This document shows, one piece after another, positions 9,360 through 18,086 of a DNA stretch of 64,000 bases (position 1 is its first letter; each line of letters opens with the position of its first letter). A model generated the notes under the pieces. It did not search any database. It was not told the origin of the DNA and was given only the letters and a program-made list of their open reading frames with translations. A program made the translations under genes and the position numbers. This DNA comes from Stigmatella aurantiaca (GTDB lineage Bacteria; Myxococcota; Myxococcia; Myxococcales; Myxococcaceae), in the NCBI RefSeq assembly GCF_900109545.1, contig NZ_FOAP01000025.1, positions 78,790-142,789 of the forward strand, read 5' to 3'.

Positions 9360-9388
9360 ACACCCTCCTGTCGAGTAGGCGGATGCGT

Positions 9389-11755
9389 CTAGCGGAAAGC
9401 CCGCCGGGGCACCAGAGGTCCGCCCAGGGCACCATCCTCGAACGCACACCGGTCCACCCACTCGGTGGCCGCCTTCTTGAAGGCGGGTCCAAAATCCGGC
9501 AGTGCCCCCACCTCGTGCCTCACCGCGCCGCAGTCCCCGGCGAGGTAGGAGGATTCCACCACCAGCCGCAGGGTCTCCCGGCGCAGGGCCTCGGACAGTG
9601 GTGGGGTGGCCTCCAGCGTCTGGCGCAGGTGCTCCACCGCGAGCGTGGGCTCGCCCACCTGGTGCAGCCGCCGCCCCAGCAGGTAGTGGAGGATGGGGTC
9701 CTTGGGCGTTGTCTCCAGCGCCCAGGCCAGGCGCACCAGGCGCAGGTCCTCGCGCGGGTCCCGGAAGAAGCGCTCCAGGGTCTCCAGGCGCGAGGGGGAG
9801 TCGATCGCGGAGAGCTTCACCTGGGCGGTGCGCTCCAGCTCGGGGCTGGGCGCCAGGGCGAGCACCCGCTCCAGGTACCGCCGGGCCCCTTCGAGCTGCG
9901 TCAGGCGCAGGGCCATGTCCGCCTGCCTCATCGCCACCTCGGCCTCCAGCGCGGGCTGGGCCTGGGCCTTTTCGGCCAGGCGCGCCAGCAACTGGGCCGC
10001 CTCGGCCGTCTGGTCGAGCTGATCCAGCGCGGAGGCCTGGCCCAGCTGGTAGGTGGGCTCCTCGGGCTGGAGCGACGCGGCGCGCTGGTAGAGCCGCAGG
10101 GACTCCTCCGGGTCTCCCAGGATGGAGCTGGCGGCCGCCTCGGACAGCCGCGCCACCTCGCGCGCGCAGGTGCGGGAGAAGAGGCTGCCGGTGCGGAAGC
10201 GCAAGAGGGCGCGGCTCAACGCCGCCTCGTCCAGCGGCAGGGAGTCCAGGAAGCGCTCCCACTCGGTGGCGAGCTCGTACACGGAGCGGCCGTAGGCGGC
10301 GGGGAAGTCCGCGTGGGCATAGAGGGTGCGGACCTTCTCCGCGCCGTAGGTGTCCGCCAGATAACGGATGAAGGAGCCCGCGACGGTGTACGCGCGCGTG
10401 GGCGCGGCCTGGTAGAAGCTCTCGGGGCCCATCAGCCCGCGCATGTCCGGCGCCAGCCCCTGCCGGCGCATGCCCGCCGCCCACTGGTGCAGCGTGAGGT
10501 CCCCCTGGATGGGGTCATCCGCGGCGACCGCGTAGCCTTCAATCACGCCCATCAGCGGCCACACCCCGAAGCGGGTGGTGACGCGGAAGGGGCCGCTGCC
10601 CGCGGGGGCCGCCATCACGTGCGCCAGCTCGTGGTGGAGGGTGGAGTGGGGGAAGGGGCGCTCGTTGATGTGCAGCTCGTAGCGCCAGGGCTTGGCGAAC
10701 TGGGTCCTCCCGGCGCCCACCAGCTCCTGTTTCTCCTCGTCCGAGCGGTAGAGGTAGACGTGGATCGTCTCCGTGGGGGCCTGGCCGAGGAAGCGGGCGA
10801 GCTGGGCGTGGCGGAACTCCAGGTCCCTCGCCATGCGCTCCACGTCCTGCCGGGGCTTGCCGCGCGGGTAGTGCAGGCGGAAGTGGGGCGTGTCCCGGAC
10901 CCCGCCGAGGCGCTCGGAGAGGGTGGCGTCGTTCATTCGCAGCCCCAGCGCGGGGGCCTGTACCTCGATGAAGGCGATGCTTCCCAGGAGCAGCGCCAGC
11001 AACCCTCCCGTGCCCAGCCCCACGCGCGGCCGGGCGAGGCGGCCTTCCCGCACGTCCAGGCTCAGGGCCGCCAGCAGCGCCAGCACCGAGGCCCCCAGCA
11101 GCGTCTCCAGCCGGAACCACGCCAGGCGGGGGGTGACCTCCAGCGCCTCGTCGTAGAGCGGGCCGGGCAGATGTCCGAGGAAGTGGTTGAAGGCATACAC
11201 CTGGGGGCCGAAGACGATGGGCCAGGCGGTGAGGAGGCCCGAGGCGAGCACCAGGCCGGCATAGGCGAGCACCGCGCGCCCGGGCCGTTGGACTCCGAAG
11301 CCGCAGAGGACGCCGGCCGCGGCGGCCAGGGCGGCGGAGGGAAGGGTGAGCAGGGGGTAGAAGCCCACGAGCTCGAACGGATCACACGGGGTGGTGAGCC
11401 ACGCGAAGAGGGTGGCGCTGAGGAAGGGGGGCAGGAGCACCGCGGTGTTCAGCAGCAGGGCGGTGCCCAGGGCGTGGGCCACGGCCACCCCGGGGCGTTC
11501 CGGCCGGGGAAGATCCTTCCAGCGGGGCTCCTCTCCCCGGAGGATGCGGCGCTCCTGGGCGGCGGCGGCGATGCCCACGCCTCCCCCCAGGGTGCCCACG
11601 GCGATGGCCAGGGCGAGCCCCAGTTCGAAACCGGGCACCCCAAACAGCGGGAGGAAGACCAGCGCGGAGCCTCCGAGTGCCAGGGCACCCACCACACAGA
11701 ACACCGCACGGCGGCGCAGCAGGGCGAGAACTCGGGATGATGGGACTTGCTGCAT
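9389..11755 (-). CDS. Polytopic membrane protein with peptidase-MA-like zinc domain and TPRs
   Basis: From ATG 11755 the product has 788 residues. Several transmembrane helices fill about residues 10-275. An extracytoplasmic peptidase-MA-like domain carries the zinc signature HHELAHV (HExxH, about residue 374). Its lead-in includes HFRLHYPRG and IHVYLYRSDEE, typical of the collagenase-like peptidase MA family. C-terminal TPR helices follow. It is probably a membrane-bound gluzincin acting in the periplasm. An earlier in-frame start at 11833 would overlap the divergent PilZ gene and is less likely. The substrate is unknown. Confidence 0.75.
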   Translation of the reverse strand: MQQVPSSRVLALLRRRAVFCVVGALALGGSALVFLPLFGVPGFELGLALAIAVGTLGGGVGIAAAAQERRILRGEEPRWKDLPRPERPGVAVAHALGTALLLNTAVLLPPFLSATLFAWLTTPCDPFELVGFYPLLTLPSAALAAAAGVLCGFGVQRPGRAVLAYAGLVLASGLLTAWPIVFGPQVYAFNHFLGHLPGPLYDEALEVTPRLAWFRLETLLGASVLALLAALSLDVREGRLARPRVGLGTGGLLALLLGSIAFIEVQAPALGLRMNDATLSERLGGVRDTPHFRLHYPRGKPRQDVERMARDLEFRHAQLARFLGQAPTETIHVYLYRSDEEKQELVGAGRTQFAKPWRYELHINERPFPHSTLHHELAHVMAAPAGSGPFRVTTRFGVWPLMGVIEGYAVAADDPIQGDLTLHQWAAGMRRQGLAPDMRGLMGPESFYQAAPTRAYTVAGSFIRYLADTYGAEKVRTLYAHADFPAAYGRSVYELATEWERFLDSLPLDEAALSRALLRFRTGSLFSRTCAREVARLSEAAASSILGDPEESLRLYQRAASLQPEEPTYQLGQASALDQLDQTAEAAQLLARLAEKAQAQPALEAEVAMRQADMALRLTQLEGARRYLERVLALAPSPELERTAQVKLSAIDSPSRLETLERFFRDPREDLRLVRLAWALETTPKDPILHYLLGRRLHQVGEPTLAVEHLRQTLEATPPLSEALRRETLRLVVESSYLAGDCGAVRHEVGALPDFGPAFKKAATEWVDRCAFEDGALGGPLVPRRAFR

Positions 11756-11764
11756 GGGCTCCCC

Positions 11765-11770
11765 TATACT
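11765..11770 (+). promoter_or_regulatory. Candidate -10 box TATACT for the PilZ operon
   Basis: TATACT lies 11 nt upstream of the PilZ ATG at 11781, in a 25-bp gap between two divergent start codons. No Shine-Dalgarno sequence precedes that ATG, so transcription from this box would give an almost leaderless mRNA. The -35 (TGGGAC, 18 bp upstream) is poor. Confidence 0.3.
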
Positions 11771-11780
11771 CCCTGCCAGC

Positions 11781-12173
11781 ATGCCCGAACAGAAGACCGG
11801 TCCCGAGCACCGCCAGCACACGCGGGCGCCCATCGAACTGAAAGTCGATTACAAGAAGCTCAACTCCTTCTTCGCCGACTACACGAAGAACATCTCCAAG
11901 GGTGGCACCTTCATCAAGACGAAGAAGCCGCTGCCCATCGGCACGCGCTTCCTCTTCAAGCTGACGGTGCCCCAGCGCGAGGCGCCCTTCGAGCTGCTGG
12001 GCGAGGTGGTCTGGTCCAAGGGGGATGGGGACGAGCCCGGCATGGGCATCCGCTTCATCTACAGCAACGACTCCCAGCGCACGGAGTTCGAGGCCGTCGT
12101 CGAGAAGCTCATGGCGGACAGCCTGGGCACGGACCTGACCGAGAAGCTCCTCAAGAAGCCCCTGCACTCATGA
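11781..12173 (+). CDS. PilZ-domain protein (TIGR02266-type)
   Basis: The product has 130 residues and is almost entirely one PilZ domain. The c-di-GMP-binding signature is intact: RxxxR (RQHTR, about residues 12-16), then NISKGG (N/DxSxxG, about 37-42), with GMGIRFI near the end. It is therefore likely a competent cytoplasmic c-di-GMP receptor of the small paralogous type common in Myxococcus (TIGR02266). An in-frame ATG at 11754 would add nine residues. It overlaps the next gene by 4 bp (ATGA), so the two are translationally coupled. Confidence 0.85.
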   Translation: MPEQKTGPEHRQHTRAPIELKVDYKKLNSFFADYTKNISKGGTFIKTKKPLPIGTRFLFKLTVPQREAPFELLGEVVWSKGDGDEPGMGIRFIYSNDSQRTEFEAVVEKLMADSLGTDLTEKLLKKPLHS

Positions 12174-12712
12174 AGCTCCATTCCGTCAAGACGGGGGCCC
12201 TGTCGGCCCTGCTGCTGCTCGTGGCCTGCCAGGCGCCCGAAGCCCAGGGCAAGCCTCCCGCGAGCCGCCCGCCTGTCACCGATGTGTCCGCGGAGGACTA
12301 TGTGCTGCCCCCGCTGCCGCGTGCCTGGGTCCGCCTCAAGGATGCTTTTGGAGGGGTTCACCGGGTGGAGGTGGAAGTGGCCGCCACGCCGGAGTCCCGC
12401 ACGCGCGGGATGATGTGGCGCAAGGAGCTGGCCGCCGGCAAGGGCATGCTCTTTCTCTTCCCCGAGGAGGAGGTGCAGAGCTTCTGGATGCGCAACACGC
12501 TCATCCCCCTGGACATGCTCTTCATCAACTCGAAGATGCATCTGGTGGGCATCAGCGAACGGGCCGTGCCGCGCACGCTCACGCCGCGCTCGGTGGGGGT
12601 GCCCAGCCAGTTCGTGCTGGAGGTCCCCGGCGGCTGGTGCCAGTCGGTGGGGGTGGTGAAGGGCGCGACCGTGGAGTTCGAGGGTGTCTCCTCCATCCCC
12701 ATCGTTCCCTGA
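12170..12712 (+). CDS. DUF192 lipoprotein
   Basis: The product has 180 residues. A lipoprotein signal (LLLLVAC, Cys about 20) and a Pro-rich linker precede a DUF192 domain. The domain shows the family hallmarks RTRGMMWRKEL, GKGMLFLFP and SFWMRNTLIPLDMLFI. DUF192 proteins are small secreted or periplasmic proteins of unclear function. It begins inside the stop codon of the PilZ gene, so a role linked to c-di-GMP signalling is possible but is only inferred from position. Confidence 0.85.
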   Translation: MKLHSVKTGALSALLLLVACQAPEAQGKPPASRPPVTDVSAEDYVLPPLPRAWVRLKDAFGGVHRVEVEVAATPESRTRGMMWRKELAAGKGMLFLFPEEEVQSFWMRNTLIPLDMLFINSKMHLVGISERAVPRTLTPRSVGVPSQFVLEVPGGWCQSVGVVKGATVEFEGVSSIPIVP

Positions 12713-12745
12713 GCCCGCAGTGCCTGGATGCCTCCGGAGGGGAAC

Positions 12746-13762
12746 ATGACGGCTGAAGCGCTTCCCGAGACCATGCGTGCCCTGTGCCTCACGGACTACG
12801 GCGGGGGGCCCCACGCGCTGCGGCTCGTGCGGCGCCCGGTGCCGAAGCCCGCGCCCGGACAGCTCCTGGTGCGCGTGAAGGCCGCGCCCATCCACCCCGC
12901 GGACCAGATGTTCATGCGGGGCCAGTATGGGGTGAAGAAGCCGCTGCCGGTGGTGCCCGGCTTCGAGGGCAGCGGCACGGTGGTGGCCGCGGGGAGCCTG
13001 GCGGGACGGCTGCTGGTGGGGCGCCGGGTGGGGGTGTCCTCCGCGCAGAGCCAGGATGGGACGTGGGCGGAGTACGTGGTGGTGCCCATGTCCCAGTGCC
13101 TGCCCCTGTTGCCGGGCATCGATGACGAGCAGGGGGCGAGCCTCTTCGTCAACCCCTTCTCGGCCTGGGCGATGATGGAGCTGGCGCGCCAGGGCAAGCA
13201 CCGGGCGCTGGTGCAGAGCGCGGCGGCGAGTACCCTGGGGCGCATGCTGCTGCGGCTCTCCCTGCAGGCGGGGATTCCGCTGGTGAACATCGTCCGCCGG
13301 GCGGAGCAGGAGGAGCTGCTGCGCGGGCTCGGGGCCGAGCACGTGGTGAACAGCAGCGAGCCAGAGTTCGAGGAGCGCCTGCGGCTGCGCTGCCACGAGC
13401 TGGGGGTGACGCTGGGCTTCGACGCGGTGGCGGGCGCGATGACGGGGCAGCTCCTTCAGGCGCTGCCCGAGGGCGGCACGGTGGTGGTCTACGGCGCGCT
13501 CTCCGGCGAGGAGAGCCGCGTGCCGGTGGGCGAGCTGATCTTCCGCCGCCAGAAGGTGGAAGGGTTCTGGTTGGGCACGTGGCTCTCCCAGGGCTTCGGC
13601 AAGTCCCAGCTCCGGGCCCTGGTGGAGGTGCCCCTGCGGATGGGCAAGGCGTTCGAGACGCCCGTGCGCGCGTGCTTTCCCCTCGAAGCGGCGGAAGAGG
13701 CGCTGCGCCTGGCCGGGACGGACATGACGTCGGGCAAGGTGTTCTTCACCCCGAACGCCTGA
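12746..13762 (+). CDS. MDR-superfamily quinone/enoyl-thioester reductase
   Basis: The product has 338 residues from ATG 12746 (GGAGGGG just upstream). It has the two-domain medium-chain dehydrogenase/reductase layout: a GroES-like domain (ALRLVRRPVPKPAPGQLLVRVKAAPIHPAD, VVPGFEGSGTV) and a Rossmann domain (LVQSAAASTLGRMLLRLS, then VNIVRRAEQ). The zinc-ligand cysteines of alcohol dehydrogenases are absent. The Ala-rich nucleotide loop resembles 2-enoyl thioester reductases/MECR and quinone oxidoreductases. It probably uses NADPH. It is third in the PilZ-DUF192 transcription unit. Substrate not determinable. Confidence 0.75.
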   Translation: MTAEALPETMRALCLTDYGGGPHALRLVRRPVPKPAPGQLLVRVKAAPIHPADQMFMRGQYGVKKPLPVVPGFEGSGTVVAAGSLAGRLLVGRRVGVSSAQSQDGTWAEYVVVPMSQCLPLLPGIDDEQGASLFVNPFSAWAMMELARQGKHRALVQSAAASTLGRMLLRLSLQAGIPLVNIVRRAEQEELLRGLGAEHVVNSSEPEFEERLRLRCHELGVTLGFDAVAGAMTGQLLQALPEGGTVVVYGALSGEESRVPVGELIFRRQKVEGFWLGTWLSQGFGKSQLRALVEVPLRMGKAFETPVRACFPLEAAEEALRLAGTDMTSGKVFFTPNA

Positions 13763-13789
13763 GCCCGGGAGGGCTTCAGCCCTTCGGGC
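13763..13789. terminator. Imperfect hairpin between convergent MDR and ybaK genes
   Basis: GCCCG (13763-13767) pairs with CGGGC (13785-13789), and AGGGC (13770-13774) pairs with GCCCT (13779-13783), around a TTCA loop. It lies across the 3' ends of two convergent genes, including the last ybaK codons. Confidence 0.45.
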
Positions 13790-14252
13790 GGGAGATGGGG
13801 CCCACCTTGCACTTCGTCACCTGCCGGTAGGCCTCCGGCGCCAGCAGGAGCTGGGTGCCCCGCACGCCCGCGGACACGGAGATGACGTCGAACAGGTCGA
13901 TCGTATCGTCCGCGAAGACGGGGTAGTCCTTCTTGCCGCCCAGAGCCGTCACCCCGCCCCGGATGTAGCCCGTGAGCGGTTGCAGCTCCTTCAGGGGCAC
14001 GGTGTCCACCTTCCGGTCCCCGCTCAGCCGGGCCAGCGCCTTCAGGTCCAGCTCCGCGTCGCCGGGCACCACGGCCAGGAGGACGCCCGTCCGGTCGCCG
14101 CGCGCCACCAGCGTCTTGAACACCTGCTCGGCGGGCAGCCCCACCTTGGCGGCCACCGTCTCCGCGGACAGGTCCTCGGGGTCCACCTCGTACTCGCGCA
14201 GCTCGTAGGCAACCCCGAGCGTGTCCAGCAGGCGGGCGGCGTTCGTCTTCAC
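13776..14252 (-). CDS. ybaK: Cys-tRNA(Pro) deacylase, YbaK/EbsC family
   Basis: The product has 158 residues and spans a full YbaK domain. It has the N-terminal TNAARLLDTLGVAYELREYE, the conserved Lys in VFKTLVARGD, the strand VVPGDAELDLKAL, and GYIRGGVTALGGKKDYPVFAD. YbaK hydrolyses Cys-tRNA(Pro) mischarged by prolyl-tRNA synthetase. It lies 4 bp downstream of purK on the same strand and so is probably the last gene of a purE-purK-ybaK operon. Confidence 0.88.
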   Translation of the reverse strand: MKTNAARLLDTLGVAYELREYEVDPEDLSAETVAAKVGLPAEQVFKTLVARGDRTGVLLAVVPGDAELDLKALARLSGDRKVDTVPLKELQPLTGYIRGGVTALGGKKDYPVFADDTIDLFDVISVSAGVRGTQLLLAPEAYRQVTKCKVGPISRPKG

Positions 14253-14256
14253 GGCC

Positions 14257-15393
14257 TCACATCCCCAGGGCCTGGGCGGCGGCTTTGACGCGGGTGAGCG
14301 CCTCTTCGGGCGTGGTGCCCACGGCGGACAGGTGCCCCATCTTCCGGCCCTTGCGCGCCTCGCGCTTGCCGTACAGGTGCAGCCGGACGCCCGGCATCGC
14401 CAGCACCTGCTCGAAGCGGGGGCCGCCCTCGCTCAGCCACAGGTCCCCCAGCAGGTTCACGATGGCCGCGGGGCGCACCACCTCCACCGAGCCCAGGGGC
14501 AGATTGCACACCGCGCGCACCGCCTGCTCGAACTGGCTGGTGAGGCAGGCCACCTCCGTGGCGTGGAAGCTGTTGTGCGGCCGGGGCGCCAGCTCGTTCA
14601 CGAGCAGCGTGCCGTCCTTCAACAGGAACATCTCCACCACCAGGAGCCCCTCCACCTGGAGCGCGTGGGCCATGGCGCGGGCGATGTCCGCGGCCTGCGA
14701 GGCCACGGCGGGGGGCACCGGGCCGGGGAGCAGCGACCAGGCCAGGATGCGGTCCTCGTGGTGGTTGAAGGCGGGCGGGTACACCGCCGTCTCGCCCCGG
14801 GGGTTGCGGGCCACCAGCACGGACAGCTCGGCCTCCAGGTCCAGCGTGGCCTCCACCACCACCGCGCGCTCGCCCAGCTCGCGCCAGGCCTGGGGGGCCT
14901 CCGCGGCGGACTTCACCACCACCTGCCCGCGGCCGTCATAGCCGCCCTCGCAGGACTTCACGAAGCAGCGCCCTCCCAGGGCGCTCACCTCCGCGGCGAG
15001 TTCCTCCGCGCGGCCCACCTCGCGCCAGGGGCCCAGCGGAAAGCCGTTCTTGGCCAGCCACGCCTTCTGCCGTCCCCGGTGCTGCACGACTTCCAGCACC
15101 TCGGCGGAGGGGCGCACCGGCGCGTGCTCCGCCGCCGCCCTCAGCGAGGCCAGGGGAATCTTTTCGATCTCCAGTGTCACCACCTCGCACGCCCGGGCGA
15201 GCTGGGCCGCCGCCTTCGTGTCCCCGAAGTCGGCCGTGTAGCACTGGTCCACCACCCAGCGGGCGGGGCAGGCGGGATCCGGATCCAGCGCCTGGACCTG
15301 GAAGCCGAGCGTGCGGGCCGACAGCGCCATCATCCGGCCGAGCTGCCCACCGCCCAGGATGCCGAGGGTCCCTCCGGGGAGCACGGTCTTCAT
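14257..15393 (-). CDS. purK: N5-carboxyaminoimidazole ribonucleotide synthase
   Basis: The product has 378 residues, the normal PurK length. It is an ATP-grasp enzyme. The N-terminal Rossmann-like domain starts GGTLGILGGGQLGRMMALSARTLGF. The ATP-grasp body includes VKSCEGGYDGRGQVV and VEMFLLKDGTLLVNELAPRPHNSFHAT, which are diagnostic. It converts AIR, bicarbonate and ATP to N5-CAIR in purine biosynthesis, handing product to PurE. Its ATG overlaps the purE stop by 4 bp, which indicates translational coupling. Confidence 0.95.
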   Translation of the reverse strand: MKTVLPGGTLGILGGGQLGRMMALSARTLGFQVQALDPDPACPARWVVDQCYTADFGDTKAAAQLARACEVVTLEIEKIPLASLRAAAEHAPVRPSAEVLEVVQHRGRQKAWLAKNGFPLGPWREVGRAEELAAEVSALGGRCFVKSCEGGYDGRGQVVVKSAAEAPQAWRELGERAVVVEATLDLEAELSVLVARNPRGETAVYPPAFNHHEDRILAWSLLPGPVPPAVASQAADIARAMAHALQVEGLLVVEMFLLKDGTLLVNELAPRPHNSFHATEVACLTSQFEQAVRAVCNLPLGSVEVVRPAAIVNLLGDLWLSEGGPRFEQVLAMPGVRLHLYGKREARKGRKMGHLSAVGTTPEEALTRVKAAAQALGM

Positions 15394-15887
15394 GAGAGCT
15401 CCCGCTCGTGAAGCACCTCGTCGGTGCGGGCCTTGCGCCAGCTGGCCAGCCGCGCGCGCAGCTCCGGGCGCTGGAGGGCGAGGATGGAGGCGGCGTGGAG
15501 CGCGGCGTTGGCCGCGCCGGGCTTGCCGATGGCCTGCGTGCCCACGGGGACGCCCTTGGGCATCTGGACGATGGACAGCAGCGCGTCGAAGCCGTTGAGC
15601 ACCGTGGTGGGCATGGGCACCCCGAGCACGGGCAGCAGCGTCTTGCTGGCCACCATGCCCGGCAGGTGGGCCGCCCCGCCGGCCGCCGCGATGATGACCG
15701 ACAGTCCCCGGGACTCCGCCGTGGAGGCGTATTCGATCATCCAGTCCGGGGTGCGGTGGGCGGAGACGATGCGCACCTCGTGGGGGATGCCCAGCTCGGT
15801 GAGGATGTCGATGGCAGGGCGCAGGTGCTCGAGATCGCTCTTGCCGCCCATGATGACTCCGACCCAGGGGGTGTCCGCACTCGCCAT
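15390..15887 (-). CDS. purE: N5-CAIR mutase
   Basis: From ATG 15887 the product has 165 residues, the usual length for class I PurE. It carries GVIMGGKSDLEHLRPA, VRIVSAHRTPDWM (catalytic His region), AAAGGAAHLPGM and PVGTQAIGKPGAANAALHA. It catalyses N5-CAIR to CAIR. ATG 15887 has GGAG about 10 nt upstream; longer in-frame starts (15905, 15965) add non-conserved residues. It is the first gene of purE-purK-ybaK. Confidence 0.95.
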   Translation of the reverse strand: MASADTPWVGVIMGGKSDLEHLRPAIDILTELGIPHEVRIVSAHRTPDWMIEYASTAESRGLSVIIAAAGGAAHLPGMVASKTLLPVLGVPMPTTVLNGFDALLSIVQMPKGVPVGTQAIGKPGAANAALHAASILALQRPELRARLASWRKARTDEVLHERELS

Positions 15888-15987
15888 GCTGTCTCGCGCC
15901 TCCATGCGCTTTCCCGCCGGGGGCGGGAGAATGCGGAGATAGGGCGGCGCGATTCCGCCGGTCAACCGAGAAGCGCGCGTCCTGTGA

Positions 15988-16013
15988 GGTGGGGGGACGT
16001 TGGGCCCCCCACC
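15988..16013 (-). terminator. 9-bp GC hairpin after the VWA gene
   Basis: GGTGGGGGG (15988-15996) and CCCCCCACC (16005-16013) form a perfect stem with an 8-nt loop. It sits just past the stop of the VWA gene (16020, minus strand) and upstream of purE. There is no clear T-run. Confidence 0.55.
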
Positions 16014-16019
16014 ATCCCC

Positions 16020-17456
16020 TCAGTACGTGGAGCCCATGCGCCCGAAGCTCTTGAGCGCCTGGGTCTTCGAGCGCTTGACGGCCGTGTTCACTTCGTATGC
16101 GTTGCCGGCGCTCTCGTACTCGGCCATGGCCGCGTCCTGTTCGGCCATGTCGGCGGCCACCGCCGGTGCCCCGGCCACCGAGGCGGCCTCGTGGAACATC
16201 TGCTGGTTCTGCTGGATGAGCTGCTTGGCCTCATCCTTCCGTCCCAGCTTGAGGGCCTCGGCGGCCTTCTGGAGGTTCTGCGCGCTGCGGGCGCGGGTGG
16301 CGAACACGGTGGCGTCCTTGTCCTGGCGGGCGAGCACCTCCTCGCGCCGGTCCGTGACCATCGCCGACAGGCGGGCGGTGGTGCCCACGGTCTTGTCCTT
16401 CAAGAGGTCCGTGTAGGCGAGCTTCAGCCCCGTCACGTCCACCGCCTGGCCCACGCGAGCGCCCGTCACCACCACCCGGGCCACCACGCGCTCGGCCTGC
16501 CCGGCGGAGAAGTCCGGCAGGGCCACGCGCACCGTGTTCCCCGCGCTGCTGGAGCGGTAGCCCAGCACCTCGCCCAGCGTCACCCCCTCGGGCAGCTCGA
16601 AGGAGAGCTCCACGTTGCGCGCCACCTGGGTGGTGGCCTGCTGCAGATCCTTCTGGAAGATCGTCGCCAGCTGCCCCGCGTCCTCCAGGAAGCCGTAGGC
16701 CCCGGCGCCGTACTCGGCGAAGGCCTGCATCAGGTCCTCGTTGAAGTCCGTCCCCACGCCGATGGAGCTCACCGTCATGCCCTGGGCGCGGATGTCCTTG
16801 GCGAGCTGCTGGAGGCTGCCCGCGTCGGTGCTGCCCTCGGTGGGCTGCCCATCGCTGATGAGGATGAGGCGGTTGACGCGGTAGTCCGAGCGCGCGGCCT
16901 CGACCTGGGCCTGGCCCGCCAGCAGGCCCGCGCTGATGTTGGTGCCGCCCTCGTCCCAGATGCCCTCGATGTACTGCACCATCCGCTCGCGGTTGGCGGG
17001 GGTGGCCCGCATGCCCGGCAGGCTCTTCACATCCGAGCCGTAGTGGACGATGGCCAGCCGGTCCTCGTCCTTGAGCATCTTCACGAGCTGCCGCGCGGCC
17101 TGCTTGGCCTGCTCCAGCTTGTAGCCGCTCATGGAGCCGGACCGGTCGATGATGAGCGCCAGGTTCACCGGGCTGCGCTTCGCCCCCGGCACCTCCTGGC
17201 CCTGGAGGTCCACGGTGACGAAGAGGTCCGAGCGGCCCGGGATGATGTAGGGGTGGGACAGGCGGCTCGTCATCGCCAGCGAGCCCTGGGAGGTGCTGGG
17301 CGGCGGGGACGGCAGGGCAGGGGGCGGGGGGGACGGCTGGGCCGGCAGGGGCGTGGCCCCATGGAGCAAGGGGGCGGTCAGCTGCGGCAGCCCCAGCACG
17401 AGGGCGGTGAGCGCGAGCCCCCCGGTCAAAGCCAGCAGGGTGGTGGTCTTGTTCAT
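16020..17456 (-). CDS. Secreted/periplasmic von Willebrand factor A domain protein
   Basis: The product has 478 residues. An N-terminal hydrophobic signal/anchor (about 6-30) and a Pro-rich linker precede a VWA domain at about 95-270. The MIDAS metal site is intact: DRSGSMSG (DxSxS), a Thr in GTNIS and an Asp in LISDGQPTEG. The C-terminal half resembles the region after the VWA in YfbK/CaCC-like bacterial proteins, with a final helical segment. It likely mediates metal-dependent protein contacts in the envelope. It lies next to, and in the same direction as, the divergent lipoprotein of the gliding locus, but no functional link is proven. Confidence 0.85.
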   Translation of the reverse strand: MNKTTTLLALTGGLALTALVLGLPQLTAPLLHGATPLPAQPSPPPPALPSPPPSTSQGSLAMTSRLSHPYIIPGRSDLFVTVDLQGQEVPGAKRSPVNLALIIDRSGSMSGYKLEQAKQAARQLVKMLKDEDRLAIVHYGSDVKSLPGMRATPANRERMVQYIEGIWDEGGTNISAGLLAGQAQVEAARSDYRVNRLILISDGQPTEGSTDAGSLQQLAKDIRAQGMTVSSIGVGTDFNEDLMQAFAEYGAGAYGFLEDAGQLATIFQKDLQQATTQVARNVELSFELPEGVTLGEVLGYRSSSAGNTVRVALPDFSAGQAERVVARVVVTGARVGQAVDVTGLKLAYTDLLKDKTVGTTARLSAMVTDRREEVLARQDKDATVFATRARSAQNLQKAAEALKLGRKDEAKQLIQQNQQMFHEAASVAGAPAVAADMAEQDAAMAEYESAGNAYEVNTAVKRSKTQALKSFGRMGSTY

Positions 17457-17524
17457 GGCAGGGCTCCTTGAGACAGCGGGCCCTGCTTCAGACGGATGAG
17501 GCGGAAAAAAGGTCTACGGATTCT

Positions 17525-18001
17525 TCAGGGCGTCAGCGCGACCGCGCAGAAGTACGGCGAGTTGTTCTCCCCGAACGTCCGCCGGTAGGCCACCGGGTCC
17601 TCCTGCCGCAGCCGCTCCAGCGAGGCCTGGTCCAGGAGCAGCGAGCGGCAGGTGATGCCGGTGCGGATGTCCTCGGCCACGCCCGAGTCCGTCACCTCGC
17701 AGCCCGACTTGCCCGAGCCCTCCACGCAGTCCTGGCTGCAGTAGCCCTTGGCCTGGGCATCCGGGTTGGGGTCCCCCACGAAGTTCGCGTCCCGGACGCA
17801 GACGAGGTCCTCACAGTCCGTGACACCAAAGGAGATGAAGTCCTGGCCCGGGAGGATCTCCCGCTCGAGGATGGCCGTGGACTCCCCGGGGCGGTCCGGA
17901 TCCTGCTTGATCAGCAGGCACTCCTGGCCCAGCTGGGTGGTGACCTCGCACGCGCTGGCGAGCAGGGCGGCACTCAGAACGATGACCAGACGCGCAGACA
18001 T
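17525..18001 (-). CDS. Cys-rich outer-membrane lipoprotein, candidate GltK
   Basis: From ATG 18001 (GAGGTG upstream) the product has 158 residues. It has a lipoprotein signal (LSAALLASAC) and about ten further Cys in the mature part (for example VTDCEDLVCVRD, GYCSQDCVEGSGKSGCEV), so disulfide-rich and extracytoplasmic. It is transcribed divergently from the gltB-gltA-gltC-like operon. In Myxococcus xanthus the GltA/B/C outer-membrane gliding proteins work with a lipoprotein, GltK, encoded beside them. Size, signal and position fit GltK, but I cannot confirm sequence identity, so the symbol is withheld. Confidence 0.7.
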   Translation of the reverse strand: MSARLVIVLSAALLASACEVTTQLGQECLLIKQDPDRPGESTAILEREILPGQDFISFGVTDCEDLVCVRDANFVGDPNPDAQAKGYCSQDCVEGSGKSGCEVTDSGVAEDIRTGITCRSLLLDQASLERLRQEDPVAYRRTFGENNSPYFCAVALTP

Positions 18002-18058
18002 GACCGGTGTGCACCTCATGAGAAGGGAAGAGGAAGACAAAGGAGGGGTGAGCCCCGG

Positions 18059-18086
18059 ACCGTAGCATAGCGGCTCGCGCTGCCAA
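18059..18086 (-). promoter_or_regulatory. Candidate sigma-70-type promoter for the lipoprotein gene
   Basis: On the minus strand TTGGCA (18086-18081) is followed by a 16-bp spacer and TACGGT (18064-18059). A start near 18052 would give a leader of about 50 nt before ATG 18001. The match is moderate. Confidence 0.3.

Noticed and set aside
9383..11740. Open frame of 785 codons on the plus strand, opposite the HExxH membrane protein
   Set aside because: Composition is Gly/Gln/Arg-rich with no domain, while the opposite strand shows transmembrane helices, HELAH and TPRs.
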